Shown here one piece after another: positions 1 through 5,365 of a stretch of DNA of 7,487 nucleotides (its first letter is position 1; each line of letters begins with the position of its first letter). The translations under genes were made by a program, and so were the position numbers. Below the pieces are notes generated by a model. That model made no database searches. It had not been told where the DNA came from and saw only the letters and a list, made by a program, of their open reading frames with translations. The DNA is taken from the NCBI GenBank assembly GCA_027486155.1, contig JAIXPR010000050.1, forward strand, positions 1-7,487. Direction: 5' to 3'. The DNA comes from Pseudomonadota bacterium. GTDB taxonomy: Bacteria; Bdellovibrionota_C; UBA2361; OMII01.

Positions 1-208
1 AACCCAACTGAAGGGTATAAAGAGGGTCGGAAAATTCAGTACAAGAGTCCACGTCGAGGCCTTTGCAAAACATACATGGAGTGCGGCTTAGTACTCATGA
101 GTTGCCTTCCGTAGCCTACGAAACGCCTCTCTTTAGCATAAGCCCCGTGAATAAATACAATGAGTTGGGGCTCCTCTGCCGTAGACAGGACAACGCACGG
201 CGATTCCA

Positions 209-224
209 CCACGGTCGATCGTGG
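209..224. repeat. 16-bp near-perfect palindrome
   Basis: CCACGGTCGATCGTGG is self-complementary at all but one pair (a G-T at 214/219), centred on the GATC-containing middle. It lies just beyond the 3' end of the minus-strand orphan gene. It could be a protein-binding site; nothing else supports this. Confidence 0.3.
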
Positions 225-280
225 CAGGGGTTCAGGAGATAGGGGCGCGGGATAGTAGCCGATTTAAACGAACCTACTCG

Positions 281-685
281 TCACCAGCCGAAGTAGTCGA
301 GCGGATAAAATTGATCTCCAAAAGCGAGGTAAAGCTTGTCATGACCAAACTCTGGTGGAGTGATGATACGGGAGATCGGTACACGTTCAACGGGATCATC
401 CGAGCCTATACGTCGATGAACGACAGACCCATCAGATTCCCTGGTGAGAACGTGGAGACTTAATCCGGCATATTCTGTTTTACACAAACGTCCATCGAGA
501 GAGATCGAGACTGGAGTAGCGATGCCCTGGATCCGCCATCCACCAGGAAGACGCTGAACGGGAGTGCCAGCTCGACACCGTCCTTCGCTGATCTCAACAT
601 CCTCCCGCAAGAGATACCATTCTCCACCGTGTCCATACGAAGCGCCCTCATGATGCTCGATATGATTCCCTTCAGGATACTTCAT
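281..685 (-). CDS. Hypothetical protein, 134 aa, unknown function
   Basis: I do not recognise this protein. It reads MKYPEGNHIEHHEG at the start and LDYFGW at the end, and is soluble-looking, with no signal peptide or membrane segment. Several short strand-forming stretches (about residues 22-110) are rich in Gly, Trp and hydrophobic residues, for example the LPGGWRIQGIATPVSISLDG run, suggesting a small beta-rich fold. The ORF also permits a GTG start one codon earlier (688). I prefer the ATG at 685 because an AAAAAGG site on the minus strand (701-695) lies 9 nt upstream, although the GTG at 6 nt is also possible. Codon choice is even and gene-like across the whole frame, whereas the overlapping plus-strand frame (221-463) has no ribosome site. 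It is the only minus-strand gene here and points away from the hydrolase gene at 1214, with the inverted-repeat element between them. Seen: frame, start site. Inferred: that it is expressed. Confidence 0.62.
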   Translation of the reverse strand: MKYPEGNHIEHHEGASYGHGGEWYLLREDVEISEGRCRAGTPVQRLPGGWRIQGIATPVSISLDGRLCKTEYAGLSLHVLTRESDGSVVHRRIGSDDPVERVPISRIITPPEFGHDKLYLAFGDQFYPLDYFGW

Positions 686-1003
686 CACGCACTACCTTTT
701 TCCACCGACCACGTAAGGTTCCACTCGCTTCCCTTTTATTTCTAAACGAGACGGACCTGATCGGACTCCCACGACAGACAGATCCTATCGACACAAAACC
801 ATGATTTGGAACCTATGCCTTATGACGACGCGCACCCCGAAAGCCTTCATCACACTTTGGTGTCCAGGTCGCATACTCTTGTAGTTTCAGGTCGTTGCCC
901 CACACGAGGGATCAGCGAATCAAAGAGATGTCGAGATCGATTTCCGCGGCCGATATTCCTGTAACCCTCTTAAGTTACTCAGAGCGTATGACGATAATAC
1001 CCC

Positions 1004-1160
1004 TAGGGAAGCGAGGCAAAACCCCACGTAAACGTGCTCGTAAACGTGAACGTACCCGGAATAAAAATACCAACGTTTTCGGGTACGTTTACGAGCACGA
1101 GCACGTTCACGTGTCGGCGTCCACAATTAAACTACTAGCAGGTTTTGCCTCGCTTCCCTA
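1004..1160. mobile_element. MITE-like element with perfect 20-bp terminal inverted repeats
   Basis: The left end TAGGGAAGCGAGGCAAAACC (1004-1023) is the exact reverse complement of the right end at 1141-1160, and pairing stops sharply outside both ends. The 117 bp between them contain a second, imperfect palindrome (1025-1113), a 19-nt loop and a 27-nt unpaired stretch (1114-1140). There is no transposase gene. Ends of the form TA-GGG...CCC-TA would fit a short non-autonomous element inserted at a TA dinucleotide, as IS630/Tc1-mariner relatives do, with an 18-bp repeat plus duplicated TA. That assignment is inference. The alternative is a large folded RNA or DNA regulatory structure in the 5' region of the hydrolase gene. 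The repeats are certain; the mobile origin is not, because copy number cannot be seen from one window. Confidence 0.5.
1025..1113. repeat. Imperfect 35-bp palindrome with 19-nt loop
   Basis: The arms 1025-1059 and 1079-1113 match at 30 of 35 positions as reverse complements, and two of the five exceptions (1048/1090 and 1059/1079) are G-T wobbles on the plus strand. The loop (1060-1078) is A/T-rich. The left arm contains a 12-nt tandem repeat, CGTAAACGTGCT at 1027-1038 and CGTAAACGTGAA at 1039-1050; the right arm shows ACGAGC twice (1091-1102). No T tract follows, so it is not a classical terminator. It sits inside the outer repeat pair, making a hairpin within a hairpin. Confidence 0.8.
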
Positions 1161-1213
1161 CCGTTGATTCGGAGGGAATGCCTTTGGTAGAACACTTACC
1201 GTCAAGAGGGCAC

Positions 1214-2062
1214 ATGGATTTTAGGAAAGTGTTAGTAGGTCTTACTCTAGCCATCGTGTGTGAGATTCGTTGGTCCCACGGCTGCCCTCTGGTATCCGGA
1301 TTGCCCGACACAAACTGTGATGGGAAGGCGGTGGTTACAGTGCTTGGCGACTCACTGGTAGCCGGCATAGGAGATTCGGTTCATAACAACAAAGGGGGTT
1401 ACGTCCTTCGAGCCGCGAAGCACTTTCCCAACGCGACCTTCCATAATTTGGGAGAGGGGGGCGCGACCGCCACAGATCTCATCTTTGATCTTGAGAGAGC
1501 GTTCTCCGGCCGGGGACATCGTAGGTTACTCACTGCGGTAACCACGGCCGATCTCATCATCGTTGACATCGGCAGGAACGATCAATGGAGATTCAAAACT
1601 CCCCTCGCTACGCGTCGTAATCTAACGCGTGTGCACGACATCATTCAAAGCAACGTGAAGAGCTTGACCGGACACAACACGCTCGTCGTCACAGCTCTAC
1701 TCATGGTCCCCAAACGTCTTCGTCAAGCTCCGTGGATAGGAGAGCTCAACGGGCTTCTGCGTTCCTCGAATAAGACATCCGCGCCAGCCGATCTTAGATT
1801 CGATACTGTACCTAAACGATACCTCTCCGAGGATCGCATCCATCCGACGTCAAAGGGATATGACAAACTTGCGTCGGTGTTCCTCTCCTACCTTACCTTT
1901 AAGTTCCCCTCACACGTACGGGATATCCGGCTAGACCGAGATCACGATGGCTTGTACGACGAGTTTGAGTCAGAGCGATACGGCACCCTTTCTACTCGCG
2001 CCGACACCGATGGCGATGGAACGCGTGACGGCTACGACCCTGATCCGCTCCATCAGCCTTGA
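1214..2062 (+). CDS. Exported SGNH/GDSL-type hydrolase with calcium-binding tail
   Basis: A probable secreted esterase, lipase or deacylase of the SGNH hydrolase superfamily, 282 aa; the substrate is unknown. Visible family blocks are: I, VLGDSLVAG with nucleophile Ser47; II, NLGEGGATATDL with oxyanion Gly83; III, IGRND with Asn122; V, DRIHPTSKGYD with Asp207 and His210. This gives a complete Ser-Asp-His triad. The tail (about 241-277) carries two acidic loops, DRDHDGLYDE and DTDGDGTRDGYD, like thrombospondin type-3/EF-hand calcium sites. The N-terminus (MDFRK then a hydrophobic VLVGLTLAIVC) looks like a Sec signal; the later SHGC is a poor lipobox. I chose the ATG at 1214 because AGAGGG (1205-1210) precedes it closely and it places the signal at the terminus. 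The same frame extends back to a TTG at 1145, but that lies inside the inverted-repeat end and has no ribosome site. A probable terminator follows at once. Confidence 0.88.
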   Translation: MDFRKVLVGLTLAIVCEIRWSHGCPLVSGLPDTNCDGKAVVTVLGDSLVAGIGDSVHNNKGGYVLRAAKHFPNATFHNLGEGGATATDLIFDLERAFSGRGHRRLLTAVTTADLIIVDIGRNDQWRFKTPLATRRNLTRVHDIIQSNVKSLTGHNTLVVTALLMVPKRLRQAPWIGELNGLLRSSNKTSAPADLRFDTVPKRYLSEDRIHPTSKGYDKLASVFLSYLTFKFPSHVRDIRLDRDHDGLYDEFESERYGTLSTRADTDGDGTRDGYDPDPLHQP

Positions 2063-2067
2063 GAGTT

Positions 2068-2098
2068 GTAGGCTCCGGTGACGGGGCTGCTTTTCTTT
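2068..2098 (+). terminator. Probable intrinsic terminator after the SGNH hydrolase
   Basis: Starting 6 nt after the TGA stop, GTAG-G-CTCC (2068-2076) can pair with GGGGCTGC (2083-2090) around a 6-nt loop, leaving one bulged G (2072) and two G-U pairs, followed by TTTTCTTT (2091-2098). The stem is imperfect but the T tract and position are right for a Rho-independent terminator ending the hydrolase transcript. Confidence 0.55.
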
Positions 2099-2103
2099 AA
2101 AAA

Positions 2104-2116
2104 GGTTAAACTAACC
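2104..2116. promoter_or_regulatory. Small interrupted palindrome, possible operator
   Basis: GGTTA-AAC-TAACC is a perfect 5-bp dyad with a 3-nt centre, and outside one mismatched pair it is flanked by AAA and TTT that continue the symmetry (2100-2120). It lies in the region upstream of the HD-domain gene, 191 nt before its start, so an operator is conceivable. No regulator gene is nearby and the match could be chance. Confidence 0.22.
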
Positions 2117-2158
2117 ATTTACGCAGAACTCTTCTTGTAGTTTACTTGGGCGGTTTGT

Positions 2159-2311
2159 GTGCGAGTTCTCCTTCTCGATACTCTCGAACGTAAGGTGGAT
2201 ATCGCGCAGAAGTTTGTGATGCGCCAGCGCTATGCGGAACGCGAGTTCTACACCAGGTACAGGGTCATGCAACGCTCATCGAGAGCCCCTTTTCGAAGGA
2301 GCCGACGTTGA
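2159..2311 (+). CDS. Possible small basic protein or leader ORF upstream of the HD gene
   Basis: An open frame of 50 codons from GTG 2159, or 30 codons from ATG 2219, whose TGA stop (2309-2311) overlaps the TTG start of the HD-domain gene in a TTGA arrangement. The predicted peptide has a leucine-rich start (VLLLDTLERKVDIAQ) and a strongly basic helical end (MRQRYAERE ... RSSRAPFRRSRR). A weak AGAAG site (2208-2212) lies 6 nt before ATG 2219; GTG 2159 has no clear site. A stop-start overlap of this kind would fit translational coupling. No family is recognised and the frame is short enough to be open by chance, so this is a candidate only. Confidence 0.27.
   Translation: MRVLLLDTLERKVDIAQKFVMRQRYAEREFYTRYRVMQRSSRAPFRRSRR
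2296..2301 (+). promoter_or_regulatory. Strong ribosome binding site fixing a TTG start
   Basis: AAGGAG, a near-perfect Shine-Dalgarno sequence, lies 6 nt before the TTG at 2308. This decides the start of the HD-domain protein: the first in-frame ATG is far downstream (2470) and has no comparable site. The site falls within the end of the possible small upstream ORF. Confidence 0.75.
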
Positions 2312-3831
2312 ATAGAGCGTCCACCGCTTCATCTCAGCGCTCCTCCCTCCCCTCCTCGGCTTCCGATTCTTTTTTTCCTCCACCAGCTCTCGCAGCGGGC
2401 CCTTCGGCATCTCTCGCGCCCCACGCGCGTGGAGCCATCGTCACCGTCGCGCCTGACGAATCTGAACGGATGTTAGCAATAATGGTCCGCGAGGAGCATG
2501 AGTGGCTCGAAACGTTCCCCTCAAAGTTTCGGACGGACATCGAGTTTCTTTCCCGTCATCCCTCCGGTCAAAACTTAAAGACCCACCACTGCATGGGAGT
2601 GGCCCACACCTATACCTTTAAGACGGCGGATCACACCCGGGTCACACCACACACCTTTCTCGCGGCTGAGCTCGCGATTGAGATGGCTAATCACCTGCGG
2701 TTACATCCTGATGACGCTCGGGATCTCGTGGCTGCGCTGGCTGGTCACGATCAGGGACATATCTTCGCCTCACATCAGTCAGAGGCCGCTATTAATTCGT
2801 TCCCTGAATTTGATGGAACCCCTGGCCATCCTCTCTTCTGTCACGAGCGCCGCACCAAGCAGCTCTTCGACTCAAATGAGTTCGCCCGCCATTTTGGCGA
2901 GGATCGAACAAATCGCATCAAGTCTATCCTGTACGACCCTCATCATCCGCTCCACCTCCTGGTCGATTGGGCCGATAGGTTAGCGTACCTCCTCGCTGAC
3001 TCGTTACACCTTGGGCATCAAGACATTATCGATAGCTGTCATATACGAAATGAATTTATTCAAAGTTTGTGTATCCTTCCCGATCAGACGATAGGCTTTT
3101 CGACTCTCGATCCAGTGCTGAGCCTGATTAATGCGCGAGACATCCTCTACGACCGGGTGTCGATCGGTCGCGCCTCAGCGCTCTTTACCGGTTTCCTCAC
3201 GGAGGCGTACCACCGTGTCGTGCGCGCCACCGGCAAGCCGATTACAGAGTTCGTCAACGACCTCGTTGAACGATCGACCCCTGAGGCTCGGCAACTCTTT
3301 CTAGAGGCGGATATCCCCCGACTCTACTGTCCGCAACAACATCCCGCTCTGGCGAAACCGGTGGACCTAGATTATCGAGCCGTCTGTCACGTTACACTCG
3401 ATATGCTATCGCACAAGGGACGCGCGTGGGCGGTCGACCTGCCACCCCTCACTCCTGACAGAACGATCCCAGCATGCATCACGCCCCGTGCCAACCTGTG
3501 TCGTTTTGAGCATCATGTGCGAAGCGCCTTCTCGAAATCCGGAGGTCCCGGATTCCTTGAGCGAAACGGGGCGGTAATCGGCCTCTCACACATGCCTCCA
3601 AAACAGTACCACCTCCGGACGTTCGATCATGATCGGGCGGTTCATGAAGTCCTCGTCAATGGTAGAGAGAAGTGGGAGTTTTTTATCGGCGTGCCGAGCA
3701 GCCAGGCCGGTGCGCGCGGAATACACCAGATTGCGTGCGACTCGTTGGTTGAAGCGGGACTTATTAATCCCGAGTGCGTCGAAGATTTACGACGAATGCC
3801 CTCAGTCGACTTCTTCAGCAAATATCATTAG
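2308..3831 (+). CDS. HD-domain phosphohydrolase, SAMHD1/dGTPase-like
   Basis: A probable metal-dependent dNTP triphosphohydrolase or related nucleotide phosphohydrolase, 507 aa, cytosolic. The first ~45 residues are Ser/Ala/Pro-rich and probably disordered. The HD core (about 105-235) shows R111-VTP-H115, then HDQGHIFASHQSE with H147, D148, H151 and H156, then H179-E180 (CHERRTKQLF), then D223 in VDWADRLAYLLADSLHLG with Y227 and D231. Spacing HDxGHxxxxH, the HE pair and the final D...Y...D block match human SAMHD1 H206/D207/H210/H215, H233 and D311/Y315/D319, and the last block resembles the COG1078 'DRxDYLxRD' signature. Oddities: R-x-x-x-H instead of the usual R-x-x-H, and Ala226 and Ala230 where the signature has Asp and Arg. 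The C-terminal ~270 residues are unassigned. The TTG start is fixed by AAGGAG at 2296. Family membership is well supported; the substrate is inference, and signalling or RNA-linked substrates remain possible. Confidence 0.85.
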   Translation: MNRASTASSQRSSLPSSASDSFFPPPALAAGPSASLAPHARGAIVTVAPDESERMLAIMVREEHEWLETFPSKFRTDIEFLSRHPSGQNLKTHHCMGVAHTYTFKTADHTRVTPHTFLAAELAIEMANHLRLHPDDARDLVAALAGHDQGHIFASHQSEAAINSFPEFDGTPGHPLFCHERRTKQLFDSNEFARHFGEDRTNRIKSILYDPHHPLHLLVDWADRLAYLLADSLHLGHQDIIDSCHIRNEFIQSLCILPDQTIGFSTLDPVLSLINARDILYDRVSIGRASALFTGFLTEAYHRVVRATGKPITEFVNDLVERSTPEARQLFLEADIPRLYCPQQHPALAKPVDLDYRAVCHVTLDMLSHKGRAWAVDLPPLTPDRTIPACITPRANLCRFEHHVRSAFSKSGGPGFLERNGAVIGLSHMPPKQYHLRTFDHDRAVHEVLVNGREKWEFFIGVPSSQAGARGIHQIACDSLVEAGLINPECVEDLRRMPSVDFFSKYH

Positions 3832-3853
3832 TAGGGTGGCAAAATACCTACTA
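3829..3853. repeat. Inverted repeat overlapping the HD gene stop codon
   Basis: TAGTAGG (3829-3835, beginning with the TAG stop) pairs perfectly with CCTACTA (3847-3853) around an 11-nt loop. There is no T tract after it, so it is at best a weak Rho-independent terminator or an mRNA 3'-end stabilising hairpin. Confidence 0.35.
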
Positions 3854-3878
3854 GTTCGTCTGAATAATAATCGCCGAC

Positions 3879-3977
3879 GATGACGCCTACGTGTGACGAG
3901 AGACGGGAACCGTCCACGGCTATCGGTTTACGTTTGTAACGTAATCGCCTGTCGTCGTCGTGGTCGTAGTCGTCATC
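3879..3977. repeat. Palindrome-rich segment before the galM-like gene
   Basis: Outer arms at 3879-3891 and 3965-3977 pair at 12 of 13 positions. Inside are two perfect small hairpins: GACGG-GAA-CCGTC (3902-3914) and TTACGTT-TGT-AACGTAA (3928-3944). The 3' side is made of degenerate GTC triplets (3951-3975: GTC GTC GTC GTG GTC GTA GTC GTC). It lies between the HD gene and the epimerase start and may form a structured 5' leader, but no known riboswitch is recognised. Confidence 0.5.
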
Positions 3978-4006
3978 ACGAATATATCCTTTACATCGAC
4001 AGGAGT

Positions 4007-5167
4007 GTGCGGCAGCCTTCACGAATGATGGTAATCATTGGTTGCGCGATGGTTCTGTTCGTATCTCTCACTCTCGGAGGATGCATGGCTGTCAACGCTG
4101 AGACAACAACACGAAACGAACACCGACCGTCTAGTACGGAGCGCCCCTTTGGAACAACGCGGCATGGTAAGCCTGTAACGGAGTTCACCCTTTCCAATCC
4201 GGGTGGCATCTCAACATCAATCCTCACCTGGGGAGGGATTATCCGGACCCTTGTAGTAGGAGATCGCGCTGGAAATCCGGCAGACCTAATCCTGGGTTTT
4301 GATTCATTGGAATCCTATGAGGCACGCCATCCCTACTTTGGGACCATCACCGGTCGGTTCGCCAATCGAATCGCTCGGGGCCGATTTACACTTGAAGGCG
4401 CGACCTACACCCTAGCAATCAACAACGGCCCGAATCACCTCCATGGTGGTGTCGATGGGTTTGACCGGAAGGTTTGGAACGCGACGACCTCATCCACCTC
4501 TGATGCGGTGCACCTGACGCTCTCCTATGTAAGCCCTGATGGAGAGGAGGGATATCCGGGCGAGCTCTCGACAACGGTGACCTATACCCTTACCTCGCGC
4601 GACGAGCTCGTGATCGAGTATGAGGCTACCACCACGAAATCCACGCCGATTAATCTTACAAACCACGCCTATTTCAATCTCGCGGGGCACAACTCAGGCG
4701 ACATCCTGAAGCACGAGCTTATGATCGATGCCGAGCGAATGGTCCCGGTCGATGACACCTCTATACCCCTCGGTCCTCTCGCCGAGGTCGCCGGTACTAC
4801 CTTCGATTTTCGCACTCCCCACCCTATCGGAGAGCGAATCTCCCAGGTCGGCATCGGCTACGATCACAACTACGTGCTAGCGGACGCCCCTCGAGAGCTT
4901 CACCTCGCGGCTCGAGTTATCGACCCGAAGTCCGGTCGATACCTTGAGGTTCTTACCACCGAGCCCGGAGTGCAGCTTTATACCGGAAACTACTTGGATG
5001 GGACCCTAACGGGCAAAGGTGGTGCGACCTATCAGAAGCACGCGGGCTTCTGTCTTGAAACCCAACACTTTCCAGATTCGGTTAATCAACCAACCTATCC
5101 CTCTACGATACTGAAGCCGGGCGAGACCTATCGATCGACAACGGTCATGCGTTTTGGTGCACGCTAA
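4007..5167 (+). CDS. Aldose 1-epimerase (galactose mutarotase), predicted lipoprotein
   Basis: Interconverts alpha and beta anomers of aldoses such as galactose or glucose. From GTG 4007 it has 386 aa, the usual ~350-aa GalM beta-sandwich plus an export signal. Family motifs: GRFANRIARGRF (about 120-130), NHLHGG with H144 and H146, the active-site signature NLTNHAYFNL with H220, and CLETQHFPD with the catalytic base E351. The N-terminus is a hydrophobic stretch ending LTLGGC, a good lipobox with Cys26, so the enzyme should be membrane-anchored outside the cytoplasm. The start is uncertain. ATG 4025 or 4028 gives a signal lacking positive residues, while GTG 4007 adds Arg2 and Arg6. However, the only AGGAG (4001-4005) is too close to GTG 4007 and too far (19 nt) from ATG 4025. 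A GTG at 3893 would place the palindromes in coding sequence and is unlikely. No gal genes adjoin it. Family certain; the sugar is inferred. Confidence 0.92.
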   Translation: MRQPSRMMVIIGCAMVLFVSLTLGGCMAVNAETTTRNEHRPSSTERPFGTTRHGKPVTEFTLSNPGGISTSILTWGGIIRTLVVGDRAGNPADLILGFDSLESYEARHPYFGTITGRFANRIARGRFTLEGATYTLAINNGPNHLHGGVDGFDRKVWNATTSSTSDAVHLTLSYVSPDGEEGYPGELSTTVTYTLTSRDELVIEYEATTTKSTPINLTNHAYFNLAGHNSGDILKHELMIDAERMVPVDDTSIPLGPLAEVAGTTFDFRTPHPIGERISQVGIGYDHNYVLADAPRELHLAARVIDPKSGRYLEVLTTEPGVQLYTGNYLDGTLTGKGGATYQKHAGFCLETQHFPDSVNQPTYPSTILKPGETYRSTTVMRFGAR

Positions 5168-5176
5168 CCTGCACCA
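5155..5176. repeat. Hairpin spanning the epimerase stop codon
   Basis: TGGTGCA (5155-5161) and TGCACCA (5170-5176) are perfect 7-bp complements around an 8-nt loop that contains the TAA stop. No T tract follows, so it is not a standard terminator; it could protect the mRNA end or simply be chance. Confidence 0.4.
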
Positions 5177-5365
5177 GGGAGTCCAGATTAGGGCTCTACG
5201 CGACAGTTTCCCACAGATTCCTCGCGCAAAATCGACTCACAGTCAGCTTACATTACTTTAGTTCTGCTCTCGTGAGACAATAAGTCACACGTACCAACCT
5301 GGGACGCATAAACCGTCAGGATGGGACGTGCCCCTGCGCCGATGTAACCACGGAAGGAACGGGTT

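Larger units (their letters stand above)
686..1213. other. Intergenic region, 528 bp, no convincing gene
   Basis: This gap separates a minus-strand gene from a plus-strand gene, so it should hold promoters for both, but I could not identify a convincing -35/-10 pair on either strand. Reading frames are open by chance over parts of it (a 27-codon frame from 801, a 49-codon frame from 815, and longer frames through the palindrome), but none has a good ribosome site. The frames across 1020-1115 give Arg/Lys- or His/Glu/Val-rich low-complexity peptides created by the palindrome. The only strong structure is the nested inverted repeat at 1004-1160, which ends 53 bp before the hydrolase start. Confidence 0.6.

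Noticed and set aside
36..98. 20-codon minus-strand ORF (MSTKPHSMYVLQ...) with a GGAAGG site 6 nt before its ATG
   Set aside because: The ribosome site is good but the peptide is very short, lacks features, and no gene follows it within the window to make it a leader.
141..172. AGCCCC / GGGGCT inverted repeat
   Set aside because: Only 6 bp with a 20-nt loop and no T tract on either strand; not enough for a terminator.
221..463. 80-codon plus-strand frame from GTG 221
   Set aside because: It overlaps the minus-strand 134-aa gene, has no ribosome binding site, and the opposite frame has better codon choice and a better start.
724..734. CTCGCTTCCCT also found in the terminal repeat at 1149-1159, suggesting a decayed copy of the element
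   Set aside because: An 11-nt match is expected several times by chance in 7.5 kb, and the surrounding bases do not continue the similarity.
815..964. 49-codon frame MPYDDAHPESLHH...
   Set aside because: Only a weak GGA 4 nt upstream, no recognisable features, and a length that is common by chance.
1025..1113. Rho-independent terminator
   Set aside because: The stem is long but no T tract follows the right arm on the plus strand, nor on the minus strand after the left arm.
1004..1160. Integron attC site
   Set aside because: No clear RYYYAAC/GTTRRRY ends at the arms, no integrase gene and no cassette-like array nearby.
895..1167. 90-codon plus-strand frame (and the 920-1126 minus frame)
   Set aside because: Both run through the palindrome and give Arg/Lys- or His/Glu/Val-rich low-complexity peptides; the frames look like by-products of the repeats, and neither has a ribosome site.
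3951..3975. CRISPR or microsatellite array
   Set aside because: The GTC-type triplets are short and degenerate, with no repeat-spacer pattern.
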